This document shows, piece by piece, positions 11,293 through 21,710 of a DNA stretch of 64,000 bases. Origin of the DNA: Dermanyssus gallinae (Eukaryota > Arthropoda > Arachnida > Mesostigmata > Dermanyssidae); assembly GCA_003439945.1 (NCBI GenBank), contig QVRM01006088.1:1-64000 (forward strand), written 5' to 3'. The notes beneath the pieces are model-generated. The model saw only the letters and a program-made list of their open reading frames with translations. It ran no database searches and was not told where the DNA came from. The stretch's first letter is position 1. Each line of letters starts with the position of its first letter. The translations under genes and the position numbers were made by a program.

Positions 11293-12611
11293 CATGGTGT
11301 TCAAAACGTATCGCGACTTTTGTGTTTTTTCAAAAATTATTCATTTATTCATGAATATCTATTTTGTCCCCTTCAAAGTAATCCCCATGAGATATTATAC
11401 ACTTGTGCCAACGGTTTTTCCAATCTTCGAAGCACTTCAAAAAACCATTTTTTTTAATCTTGTTCAGCTCCTCCTTCGATGCCGTCTTTATCTCGTCAAG
11501 CGTAGCGTAACGTCGTCCTTTCATGGGCCTCTTCAGTTTAGGGAACAAGAAAAAGTCACAGGGGGCCAGATCTGGGGAATACGGTGGCTGCGGCATCATT
11601 AGTGTGTTGTTTTTGGCCAAAAACTCGCGCACAAGCAACGATGTGTGAGCAGGGGCGTTATTGTGGTGCAAAAGCCAATTTTTGTTCTTCCACAAATCCG
11701 GGCGTTTCTGGCGGATTGCTTCGCGCAAATTGCGCATAACTTGCAGGTAATATTCCTTATTGACCGTTCTACCCTGTGGCAAGAACTCATGATGCACCAC
11801 GCCCCTGCAATCGAAGAAAACTGTCAGCAAAACTTTCACATTCGACCGAACTTGGCGCGCTTTTTTCGGTCTTGGTTCGTGCGGCAGCTTCCATTGAGAT
11901 GATTGAGCTTTGGTTTCCACGTCATAACCATAAACCCACGATTCGTCACCAGTTATGACCCTCTGGAGCAAATTTGGGTCGTCGCGGACAGAGTCCAACA
12001 TCTTATTAGCAATGTTCATGCGATGCTGTTTTTGGTCGCAATTGAGCAATTTTGGTACGAATTTCGCGGCGACCCGTCTCATGCCCAAATCATTGATAAA
12101 AATCGAATGGCACGAGCCAATCGATATGTTTAGGTCCTCAGCAACTTCTCTAACGGTGATTCGACGATTGGCCAATACCATTTTCTCCACTTCATTAATT
12201 TTATCGTCTGTTGTTGAAGTGCTCGGGCGTCCGGCACGCTCTTCGTCGTTCACATCTTCTCGGCCTTCTGAGAACATTTTGTACCACCGATAAACGTTGC
12301 TTCGGTCCAAGGTAGCTTCTCCGTATGCCACAGTCAACATTCGGAATGCATCCGCGCACTTAATTTCGTTTTTTACACAAAATTTGATACAGGTTCTTTG
12401 ATCAATTTTTTTGAATAGGTACAAATCGAAGACGATCCAAAACACGTGCAAGCAAAGCAGCTGTCAACAATTAAGTGAACATTCAAAATGGCCGAGCTTG
12501 TCGGCATAAGTGAGAGACATGAGTACCAACATAACGCCACAAAAAATCGAAATTCGAATATACGTAACCCGCGAAAATTCAAAAGTCGCGATACGTTTTG
12601 AACACACCGTG
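11293..12611 (-). mobile_element. Mariner element, irritans-like, copy 1
   Basis: A 1.32-kb element with terminal inverted repeats of roughly 30 bp sharing TTCAAAACGTATCGCGACTT (left end 11293, right end 12611). The left repeat lacks 2 bp relative to the right. It is bordered by TA on both sides (11291-11292 and 12612-12613), the mariner target duplication. The right flank runs straight into a (TA)n tract. The element carries one transposase gene on the minus strand. It differs from copy 2 at about 20 positions by eye over 1.3 kb, so both are recent. Confidence 0.93.
11345..12451 (-). CDS. Mariner transposase, full-length but catalytic Asp replaced by Asn
   Basis: This 368-codon frame encodes a DD34D cut-and-paste transposase that would bind the terminal repeats and catalyse excision and TA insertion. 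The N-terminal helix-turn-helix region includes FRMLTVAYGEATLDRSNVYR and a GRPSTS linker. The catalytic signature is TGDESW (first D), then HHNNAPAH where the family and copy 2 have HHDNAPAH, then SPDLAPCDFF (third D). The second catalytic Asp is therefore Asn (codon 11660-11662, residue 264 here). The usual start Met before DQRTCIKF is Ile (ATT, 12404-12406). The annotated start at 12451 depends on an ATG in what should be the 5' UTR. The frame is otherwise intact. A protein could be made but should be catalytically dead; it could still bind DNA. Confidence 0.92.
   Translation of the reverse strand: MHVFWIVFDLYLFKKIDQRTCIKFCVKNEIKCADAFRMLTVAYGEATLDRSNVYRWYKMFSEGREDVNDEERAGRPSTSTTDDKINEVEKMVLANRRITVREVAEDLNISIGSCHSIFINDLGMRRVAAKFVPKLLNCDQKQHRMNIANKMLDSVRDDPNLLQRVITGDESWVYGYDVETKAQSSQWKLPHEPRPKKARQVRSNVKVLLTVFFDCRGVVHHEFLPQGRTVNKEYYLQVMRNLREAIRQKRPDLWKNKNWLLHHNNAPAHTSLLVREFLAKNNTLMMPQPPYSPDLAPCDFFLFPKLKRPMKGRRYATLDEIKTASKEELNKIKKNGFLKCFEDWKNRWHKCIISHGDYFEGDKIDIHE

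Positions 12612-12692
<81 letters not shown>
12612..12692. repeat. (TA)n tract at the mariner copy 1 border
   Basis: About 80 bp of TA repeats broken by two GT steps. It starts exactly at the TA next to the mariner terminal repeat. Confidence 0.95.
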
Positions 12693-12694
<2 letters not shown>

Positions 12695-12698
<4 letters not shown>

Positions 12699-13150
12699 TT
12701 ACCCATACTAAATTTATCAATTGCATATGCATATAACTACTGTCTCAATAGTATTTTATTTGTGATATTTTGTGGAACAATGATCAACATTATATTGCTT
12801 ACAAAAATATTTGCATGACTTGCCTTGATAACCAGCGATTTTGAGAGCGCGGCTATGCGAGTTGCTTGGCCGACGTCTGACAAGACACAAAAACCACTAG
12901 CCCTCCAGGTATAAGAGGTAAACAAAACCACTCCTAGCGCAGAAGCTTTAGCAGATACTATAAGGCCTCTAACGCTTACAAATGGACGTTTGGAACAAAA
13001 AAATGGGCGGTAGCTTAGGCAGGGTTGCCTCGTGTTGAGTGTCTCCGGGCCTGGGGGAGATCACCTGGGGTTTGGTGGGTTTGTGAGTATGACACTTGTC
13101 ACTACTAGCTGCCAGCGATGTAGGCGAAGCATGCATTCTCCAAAACCTCC
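12695..13150. other. No recognised feature
   Basis: Unique-looking sequence between a (TA)n tract and a tRNA-like repeat. Confidence 0.5.
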
Positions 13151-13154
13151 CACA

Positions 13155-13265
13155 CCAAAAACCGAAAAAAAAGGTAGATGGGTTTCTGAACCCGTTTCAT
13201 TGTGAATATCTAGGGGATTAATTCGACAAGCAGTTAATGCCACGCTCCTACTAGCTGAGCCACTT
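13155..13265 (-). mobile_element. tRNA-like sequence, probable SINE head
   Basis: The minus strand reads GTGGCTCAGCTAGTAGGAGC (good A box) and, about 65 nt later, GGGTTCAGAAACCC (imperfect B box). The spacing is too long for a normal tRNA, and the anticodon arm does not fold cleanly. Only one copy was seen. Confidence 0.35.
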
Positions 13266-13269
13266 TATG

Positions 13270-14100
13270 ACGAGTCACAGTAACTTTAAAAATTACCTGC
13301 ATCGGTATCAGCCGCCAACTGTTGCCAGCGTGCATTATCTGTGATGAGTAAAATGACTTAAGCTTTATGTTTAAGTTAAAGTTTTTGTAGAGTCTACTAC
13401 GGCTAAACGAGCCCAACTGGCGCGATTTCTTGGAGACGAGATCTCTATGATTAAACGGTAAACTACACTCCTACACTACGCTCGAGTATGGAGCATCATC
13501 AGGGAACTTTTTCAAGGAGCCGACGGTAACCCATTATGGCCGAAAAATCATTGACTTATGTCTCATTATTATACATAAATGATGTTATGCATAGTTAGAA
13601 ACAGAAAAGGCACCTGGGTGTGCAAGTGCGAGCCTGCCAGCACAAACTACTAATTTAAATATAACATTTTAGTATAATTATATGCCATCAGGCATAGATT
13701 AACCATAATTTGAATGTCAGGCGGAATACTACTTAAGTAAAACGTTTAACGTTTGAGTGATCATCCGGAATAAGAGCTATGAAAAAAGATCTGGGAATTT
13801 CGATTTTTATGCACAAAATGATGCGAGAGTCACGAATTATTCGTTGCCAGGCGGATAAAGTAATAATTCCTGTCAGATGATTCCATTTGTCAGCATAAAT
13901 TACAGCATAACAATAAAATATTTAATAAAAACGCGAAATACCTTCATGGCGCTATGTATCTATATTATTTAACATATATTTCAAGCCAAAAACGTGACTT
14001 ATACACTTTTTTTATAGTGCAACAAATGAAGACAACAAATTATTTAGGAAACCACATACATAAAGCAGGATACCCTAATTCAATTGCAATCAAGCAACCA
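13270..14100. other. No confident feature
   Basis: A short LLYINDV-like peptide can be read near 13560-13585, reminiscent of an RT block, but it is too short to call. Confidence 0.4.
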
Positions 14101-14104
14101 ACCG

Positions 14105-17100
14105 GCTCGTTTTTATGACCTCGTTTTCGTCAGTTGATCTTATAGCCCGTCCTTAAAACCTCTCTTTTCTTACTCGTCCTTGAAACCGGCTCATGTTTAG
14201 AACTACATTTTTCTCACTCGTCCTTAGAACCGGTTCGTCCATAAAACCTTGTTTTCCTCACCCGTCCTTAAATCCGGCTTGTTCTTAAAACCTCGTTTTT
14301 TTTCACTCGTCTTTAGAACCTCGATTTCCTCACTCGTCCACAGAGCCGATTTGTTGTTAGAACTTCGTTTTCCTTACTCGTCCTTAGAATCTCGTTTTTC
14401 GCACTCGTCCTTAAAACTTGGTTTTTCTCACTCGTCCTTAGAACATCGTGTTCTCCACTCGTCCTTAGAACCTCGTTTTCCTCACTCGTCTTTATAACCT
14501 CGTTTTCCTCACTCGTCCTTACACCGGTTCGTCCTTAGAACCTCGTTTTCCCCACTTGTCCTTACAACCGGCTTGTCCTTAGAACCTCGTTCGCCTCACT
14601 TGTCCTTAGAACATCGTGTGCCTCACTCGCTCTTAGAACATCGTGTTCCTCACTCGTCCTTAGGACCTTGTTTTTCTCACTCGTCCATGGAGACGGCCTG
14701 TCTTAAGAACCTCGTTTTCCTCACTCGACCTTAGTACCGGCTCATAATTAGAACCTCGTTTCTTTCATTTGTCTATAGGATCGGCTCGTCCTCAGAAGCT
14801 TCTTTTTTTCACTCGTCCTTAGAACCCGTTTTTCTTACTCGTCCTCAGAACCGGCTCGTCTTTAGAACCTCGTTGATCTCACTTGTCCTTATAATCGGCT
14901 CGTCTTTAGAACCTTCTGTTCCTCACTCGTCCTTAGAATCTCGTTTTCCTTAGTCGTCCTTAAAACCTAATGTTACTTACTCGTCCTTTGAATCGACTTG
15001 TCCATAGAGCATAATTCTTATTTTCCTCACTCGTCCTCAGAACCTTGTTTTTTTTACTAGTTTTTAGAACATCGTATTTCTTACTCGTCCTTAGGACCTT
15101 GTTTTTCTCACTCGTCCTTAGAATCTCGTTTTTCTCACTCGTCGTTAGAGCCGGCTTATCTTTAGAAGATCATTTTCCTCACTTGTATTTAGAATCGGCT
15201 CGTCCTTAGAACCTCGTTCTCTTTTCTCGTCCTAAGAGCCAGCTTGTCTTTAAAACCTACTTTTCTTCACTCGTTCTTAGCACCGGTTTGTCCCTAGAAC
15301 GTCCTTTTCCTCACTCGTTCCTAAAACCTGTTCGTTCTTAGAACCTTGTTTTTGTGTTTAGAGCCTACTTTTCCTCGTTTTTAGAACCTCGTGTTTTCAC
15401 TCGTCTTTAGAAGATCGTGTTTTTCACTCGTCTTCCTTAGAGCCTTGTTTTCCTCACTCGTCCTTAGAACCTTGTTTTCCTCACTCGTCCTTAAAACCTT
15501 GTTTTCCTCACTCGTCCTTAGAACCTTGTTTTCCTCACTCGTCCTTAGAACCTTGTTTTCCTCACTCGTCCTTAGAAATTTGTGTCCTTAGAGCCGGCCT
15601 GTCTCTAGAACCTTGGTATCCTCATTCGTCCTTAGAGCCGGCTTATCTTTAGAACCTCGTTTTTCTTACTTGATCTTACAACCGGTTCATTCTCAGAACC
15701 TCAGTTCCGTCACTTGTCCTTAGAATCGGTTCGTCCTTAGAGCCTCCTCTTCCTCCCTCGTCCTTAGAACATAGTGTTCCTCAGTCGTCCTTAGAACCTC
15801 GTTTTCTCACTTCTCCTTAGAATTTGACTTTCCTCACTTGTTATTAGAACCGGTTTGCCCTTAGAACCTCGTTTTTTTCACTCGTCCTTAGAACCTCGTT
15901 TTCCTCACTCGTCCTTAGAACCGGCTCATCCTTAGAACCTCGTTTCCGTGACCTGTCCTAAGAACCGGCTCATCCTTAGAACCTTGTTTCCGTGACCTGT
16001 CCTTAAAATCGGCTCGTCCTTAGAATCTCCTTTTTCTCACTCGTCCTTAGAACATTGTGTTCCTCACTTGTCCTTAGAACCTCGTTTTCTCACTCGTTCT
16101 TAGAGCCGGCTCGTCTTTAGAACCGCGTTTTCCTCATTCGTCCTTAAAACCAGCTCGTCCTTGGAACCTCGTTTTCTCACTTTTTTTTTGCACTGGCTCG
16201 TTTGTAGAATCTCGTTTTTCTCACACGTCCTTAGAACCTTGTTTTTTCACTAGTCCTTAGAACATCGTATTTCAAACTCGTTTTTAGATCCTTGTTTTTC
16301 TCACTCGTCTTTAGAACCCCGTTTTCCTCACTTGACTTTAGAATCGGCTCGCTCTTAAAACCTCATTTTTCTCACTCGTGTGACACATCGTGTTCCTGAT
16401 TCGTCCTTAGAAGCTCGTTTTTCGCACTCGTCCTCAGAACCGGTTCGTCCTTAGAATCTCGTTTTCCTCACTTGTCCTTAGAACCTCGTTTTCCTTACTC
16501 GTCCTTAGAACCGGCTCGTCCTTAGAATGTCGTCTTCTTCACTCGTCCTTACAACCGGTTCATCCTTAGAACCGCGTTTTCCTCATTCGTCCTTAAAACC
16601 AGCTCGTCCTCGGAACCTCGTTTTTCTCACTTCTTCTTTGCACCGGCTCGTTCGTAGAATCTCGTTTTCCTCACTCGTTCTTGGAACCTTGTTTTTTCAC
16701 TAGTTCTTAGAACATCGTATTTCGAACTCGTTCTTAGGTCCTTGTTTTTCTCACTCGTACTTAAAACCTCGTTTTTCTCATTCGTCCTTAGAGTAGGCTT
16801 GTCTTTAGAACCTCGTTTTCCTCACTTGACTTTAGAATCGGCTTGCCCTTAAAACCTCATTTTCCTCACTCGTTTTTGAAACATCGTGTTCCTCATTTGT
16901 CCTTAGAAGCTCGTTTTCCGCACTCGTCCTTTTAACCGGTTCGTCCTTAGAATCTCGTTTTCCTTACTTGTCCTTAGAATCTCGCTTTCCTTACTCGTCC
17001 TTAGAACCGGCTCGTCCTTAGAATCTCGTCTTCCTCACTCGTCCTTAGAACATTGTGTTCTTCAATCGTCCTTAGAGCCTCATTTTCCTTACTCGTTCTT

Positions 17101-17305
17101 AAAACCTCGTTTTCCTCACTCGTCTTTAGAGGGCGTCTCGTCTTTAGAACCTAGTTTTTCTCACTCGTCCCTAAAACCGGCTCGTCTTTAGAGCCTTATT
17201 TTCCTCACTCTTTCTTAGAATTGGCTCGCCCTTAAAACTCCTTTTCCTTACTCGTCCATGGAGCCGGCTCGACCTTAGAACCTCGCTTTTCTTACTCGGC
17301 CTTAG
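14105..17305. repeat. 3.2-kb modular minisatellite (13-bp core with two alternative heads)
   Basis: About 100 or more degenerate units share a 13-bp core, CTCGTCCTTAGAA. The core is preceded either by a 14-bp head, CCTCGTTTTCCTCA (unit 27 bp), or by a 4-bp head, CCGG (unit 17 bp). The two unit types alternate irregularly, often giving a 44-bp pair. The cleanest run is at about 15430-15580, with nearly identical 27-bp units. Open frames inside the array (14249-14497 and 15391-15591, 9-residue repeats) follow from the 27-bp period and are not genes. A DDE transposase relic and an RT relic follow directly after the array. Confidence 0.93.
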
Positions 17306-17394
17306 AGCTTGTAATTAATGTTTTAGTTTATTATTATTTTACGGTAAAGCTGAGAGTTTAGGGTTATGGTTTACGGTTACGTGAAATTCACCAT

Positions 17395-17625
17395 CTGGAG
17401 AACGCCCCTGTCACAGGCAAGCAGTAGCCTATCCCTTCGGTATGGTTTTTGACTATATTTTGATACATTTAGTGATATTTTTCGGCAACAACTTCGTGAA
17501 TACGTTCTTTTAGCTCAAGGAGTGAGTCTGGGGCATCCCTATAGACGAGGTTTCTTACAAAACCCCATAAAAAGGGTCAAAGGGTTCAAATCCGGGGACT
17601 TTGCCGGCCAGTTGAATAAAGATTA
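17395..17625 (-). pseudogene. DDE transposase C-terminal relic (Tc1/mariner superfamily)
   Basis: On the minus strand the sequence reads FNWPAKSPDLNPL and, after a one-base shift, FLWGFVRNLVYRDAPDSLLE, then LKERIHEVVAEKYH and a stop. This is the third-catalytic-block region of an insect-type Tc1/mariner-like transposase. The Asp normally following NPL is obscured by the frameshift. It is joined directly to an RT relic at about 17627 and lies next to the minisatellite on its other side. Confidence 0.7.
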
Positions 17626-17627
17626 AG

Positions 17628-18335
17628 TTGATTGATCCCTGTGGAACCCCATATTCAATATTCTGAATTTCAATAAAATCATGATTGAAATTAAATTATT
17701 TTCCTAAGGTAGGATTTAAAAATGTCAACGGTTCAATTTCAAAATTCTAGATGTGATAATTTATTAACAAGTCTTTGTCATATTTCACTCTCAAACGCTT
17801 TCTTTAAATCAAGAATTACCACAACTGAATAGTATTTTTTTCATTTTTAACTCAAAATATTTTCTTACCTCTAACTAAGTCTCTTCAGTGCATCGTCGTT
17901 GTCTTAATTCATCTTGTTCACAGTTGGTTACTAGATTTTTTATTAATTTTTTTTTCGTAAACTAAGTATTAAGTGCCTTCTCGAATATTTTGCTAATAAA
18001 CCTAGATGATGAAATTGGGCGTAGGTTGTCGAGAATCGGGTCACCACCTTTATGCAAAGATGTAACAAGTAAAGTTTTAAAGATTCCGGAAAATCCTTGT
18101 TTGAAACATAACTTTACCAGGTGTTCTAGAGGACAAACAAATTCTAATCCATTTACAGTTTAACAACTCTTTGTTTTTAACAGCTACAGCACTTAATTTG
18201 GTTTTAACAAAAACTGCAGTATCCCTTAAACGATGTCCATTCGAGCCACAAAGGTAAGGATTGCTACTTTCGACTGAATTATTTATTGAATTCTTTCTCA
18301 TGATCTTTGATCCAAGTTTATTCAAGACATTCACA
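17628..18335 (-). pseudogene. RT relic of a Jockey/CR1-like LINE, antisense
   Basis: Reading the minus strand, blocks appear in proper RT order: SLHKGGDPILDNLRPISSS (fingers), SKIFEKALNT, a degraded EQDELRQRRCTEE, then motif A VVILDLKKAFES and motif B EYGVPQGSI. Stops and frameshifts separate them. The element breaks off just after motif B, where transposase sequence begins (17625). The upstream part (open frame 18077-18334) fits the segment before the fingers only weakly. Confidence 0.7.
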
Positions 18336-18782
18336 TCGAACTAACCACACTCTCAATATTAACTAAAATCTGATCCTTTAACTCTGAATATTTAGCAAAA
18401 AAATGTTTTGTAAGATGACGTCTCACACCAACACTAACAACACTCCTGAATTTTCAGTTCAGTTGTGAACACATTAGTTGCTAACTATAACACGTTCTAC
18501 TGGACTTGGCTTCTGTTCTTTTTTACTCCGTGTTTATGTCAGGGCTTCCAAATTGACGGGTTCTCCCCCCCGCCCCAAAATTTTTAAATATACAAACTCT
18601 TTGCCTTGCCACTAGGCTTCCTTTAGGTGAAAATGTTCTATAGTGTAGTACTATAAATATATCAATCACATCGGCATCACATTATATGACACACTACACT
18701 TCCTGGATGTGCGAAAAGGCATTTTCCCTTACTCATATTAAATACAAAATAGCACAAATAGTATAAATAGTAGTGGCAGAAA

Positions 18783-18875
18783 TGTACACAAATACTGTGT
18801 ACATTAGAGGGCCTAAGCATGAGGTGTTTCGCAGGGCTCATGCTTAGACCCCCTAATGTACACAGTATTTGTACA
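18783..18875. repeat. 93-bp inverted repeat (hairpin) beside an RT fragment
   Basis: Arms of about 40 bp pair around a 13-nt loop (GTGTTTCGCAGGG). The left arm runs from 18783 to 18823 and the right arm from 18837 to 18875. There is one 2-nt insertion and about two mismatches. The RT fragment begins right after the right arm. Confidence 0.92.
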
Positions 18876-19375
18876 GGATCTCGGGGTAATGCTTCGAGAT
18901 ATTGGTGTTACATATACAGCTGTATGCAGACGATCTCAAAATCTATGTTGAGGCAAAAAACGACAACAACATAGTTATTCTACAGAAAACGGTTGATACC
19001 GTATCCTTATGGACAGAGGAAAACCGCATGCAAACATCTACTTCTAAGTCTGCCGTTCTAAAGACAATGCCAGATACTATTCAGTATATGTTAAACTGCC
19101 AACCCATTCTTGGAGTCTCACGCTACAAAAACCTCGGGGTAATCTTACACCGCCAAATGAAGTTTAGACGTTACATAGCTGAGGTTGTCAAGGCCGCGTC
19201 TCGAATGTGTAATCTCATAATGCGGTTAATCAAGGAGTTGATGCCATTTACATCTACTGCACAAAGCAGTTCCATCGTGTTTGCCGTTTCGTCTGCTTGT
19301 GCGGTCTTTGACGTCCGATTTGGTGGTCAGATGCGCATCCGTCGATTGGTCAATGTCCGGATGGCGCCGTAACGA
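18876..19375 (+). pseudogene. RT palm and thumb fragment of a Jockey/CR1-like LINE
   Basis: The open frame 18902-19372 begins with HIQLYADDLKIY, the RT motif C with both catalytic Asp residues. It continues with VSLWTEENRMQTSTSKSAVL (motif D region) and YKNLGVILHRQMKF (motif E and thumb). It starts 5'-truncated immediately after a hairpin (18783-18875) and has no upstream RT motifs, so it is non-functional. Confidence 0.8.
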
Positions 19376-19639
19376 TTTGCAACTGGCAGTATCACCCTGT
19401 TTAAAATGCGTTACAATTGAGCTTCTTATCATGTATTTCAAACAACACGAAAAATAAATACGATGCTTTTTGTGCTGTATTCTGACGGTCTAGACTTAGA
19501 GACATGCCCGATAAAAAGCTATTTTAGCATATCAACAGTTGGCTAGATATGATTGCAATGTTTTTGCAGGTTCGGCTTTTTAATTTAAGCAAATACATAA
19601 ATAAAACTTGGAGAGGGGGAGGCCTTTTTTAATTATAGA

Positions 19640-19935
19640 CCATCCTCCGTCCCCTATGGGCTTGGAACCACCGTGTGGTATATCTTCAATGCACCAAGGG
19701 CCGGACATGTTGAGATATATAGGGTTTCGCCGTTCAATAAGTTCAATAAGTCACCGTTCTACTGTGGGCTAAGTCTTTGTGGCAGCATGGCCGCTGACTC
19801 TCAACAGTATGGTTGATCATCTATTCCCAACGACCATTGGTCAAAGAAAATTCGATCAACAACAGGGCTGGAACCGGCGACACCCCGGTAGATGACAACC
19901 ATGACTAGCGCACTAGTCCCCTAGACCACGCCGCC
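19640..19935 (-). mobile_element. tRNA-derived SINE, family C
   Basis: On the minus strand the head has TGGTCTAGGGGACTAGTGC (A box) and GTGTCGCCGGTTCCAGCC (B box). The body contains GTTGAGAGTCAGCGGCCATG and ends with ATATCTCAACATGTCC and a T/A-rich tail. A second antisense copy lies at 25995-26222, a tail-only sense copy at 60207-60312, and a short piece at 20650-20682. Confidence 0.7.
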
Positions 19936-19939
19936 GCTG

Positions 19940-21375
19940 CCTCCTGGGGGGGGCACAGATCCATAACTAGACTGTCCATCTCCTCTCGCTGTAACCTTCA
20001 GCAAGCCCTATGCCATGCACTCTGGCAGATGAATGGAGTATGAATCTTGCTGGCACTTATGATAAAAGGATGGATTTTTCGGCATTGGAGTGCCATTACA
20101 CGGCGCATAGCCCGCAAGATATTTTGATGCATTAGTATCGTTCATCTGCCCTTGTGTAGTCTAACTCCGTATTGTTCTCAAAATCGTATTACGAGGATAG
20201 TCTTGTCATTTGAGTTGAGCTTTTCGGCTATTTTTTTTGCACAAGGTCATTTAATAAAATTAAATGTTATATTTAATGGAGATTTTGGTATTTGCACGGC
20301 TGGATAGATCACCCCGATTTCATTTTCTAAGCGTGACTCTAAGAAATACCGTACTAATATTAAAAATCCAAAAAGTACCTAATGTGTACCGAAGTATATG
20401 TGTACGTTGCTTGAGGACAGGTCCAGGCGCGTCTCCTGCGGATGCGGACATAAGCTCGCAACTTCAATAATGGACCCATATACCTATAACTGCACTGAGC
20501 CATTATTAGCCGTTGGGCGACTGTTCGATGCGCGGGTCTATAAACACGCACATCAGCTATACTTTTTGTAGATTTTACAGTCAGCGAGAGCACTACTATG
20601 GTTCAGACCTTTATAACTGGAAACTGTTTAATTGATTGTAAACGAGCTAAATCGTCGCCGTTCTACTGTGGGCTAAGGTATCCTGTTGATTCAACACGCT
20701 GAATGCTCGTTTTTAGCTAAGCCATATCAGAATCAGCTCAATATCAGCTCTAGAGTCTATAAAGGCTTGCGGAAATTGTTGAATTACAAATGCTTCTAGC
20801 AAGCTGTTGAGAATAAACTTGCTATCGGCGGGCTTCTTCGTTCAGCTTTTTTTTAAACTAGATTGTTCTCTAACAAGTTGAAAGGTGCGAGGGCCAGACT
20901 TATTGTTAGAAACAAAGGCTCTTCCCAACGTGCGTCTAGTTAGCGGCATATATTCCCTACGAAATATTCGCGGTACTAAAGTAATTCTAACCTTCTTTTT
21001 GACCGTGTAAAGCCATAATGCCGTCTACTTATGTTACGTAGCAAGGATTACGAAACGATTGTTCAGTGCTCTCAAAATTGCCAGGAGTAATTCTTTAAGA
21101 GCAGTATTTATTTGTTATCGTAAAGATTCTGTCAGTGAACCTTTCACACCTTTTGGTACATTGTCAAATGACGTAGATGCATGTAGATTAGTAGAAGCGC
21201 TTAGCGAGTATTGAAGCAGTTAATGCTATTAAAAATGCAAAATCATTTTTAGTTTACCACTTACATGTAGAATACTAGAAAAAATTGAGAATGAACGATG
21301 TAAGCCGGGAAACATTTAATATGTGCAACACTAATAGCCGCCTAAATAAAAAATTCCCGCGCGTAAAAAAAATAT
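19940..21375. other. Mostly unrecognised
   Basis: Only the short SINE family C piece at 20650-20682 is recognised. The rest is AT-rich with no coding signal. Confidence 0.5.
20650..20682 (-). mobile_element. SINE family C, short fragment
   Basis: CGCCGTTCTACTGTGGGCTA is shared with 19756-19775, where the copy at 19640-19935 reads CACCGTTCTACTGTGGGCTA. The orientation is the same. Confidence 0.45.
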
Positions 21376-21379
21376 ATAT

Positions 21380-21710
21380 ATACGAATCGGCCAAGCAGAA
21401 AAGAGCAAGATGAACAAATACGCCGAACTGACAAGAGCTCATAACTTCAGCCCAGTGGTCTTCGAGACCTTGGGACCACCAAGCCCCCTGACTGAGAGAC
21501 TAATTGGGCAAACGTTTGAAGATACCTAGTGAGGACAAAAGGGCTGCACAATTCTTACGCCAGAGACTTTCCATTGACTTCCAGCGGGGCAACGCGATTT
21601 CAATTTTGGGATCGTTTGCCAAATGGTGCAGACCAAGGCTGTTCTAGGCTAAAACTTAACACGTTCACTAACACAAGATTGTAATATAAATTGATGAATA
21701 AAAAAGATTA
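21380..21710 (+). pseudogene. 5'-truncated relic of the 38-kb LINE family (endonuclease C-terminus)
   Basis: One frame reads AEKSKMNKYAEL followed by FSPVVFETLG. After a frameshift near 21525 another frame reads DKRAAQFLRQRLSIDFQRGN. These match the end of the intact ORF2, which has LAEQRKSLKYREL, then QPVAIETLG, then FLLQRISIEVQRGN. A stop near 21655 and about 55 nt of 3' UTR follow, ending in AATAAAAAAGA as in the intact copy. The copy begins abruptly beside a short TA tract. It is dead, but it fixes the 3' end of the family. Confidence 0.8.

Noticed and set aside
11599..12293. Plus-strand frames across mariner copy 1 (and the same set across copy 2)
   Set aside because: They are antisense shadows of the transposase gene; the same set appears in both copies.
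13555..13590. RT-like LLYINDV peptide
   Set aside because: Seven residues without neighbouring RT blocks are too little.
14249..15591. Protein repeats in the minisatellite
   Set aside because: The 27-bp unit gives 9-residue repeats automatically; degenerate neighbours with 17-bp units break every frame.
14105..17305. CRISPR-like array
   Set aside because: There are no unique spacers: both the core and the heads recur, and the context is eukaryotic.
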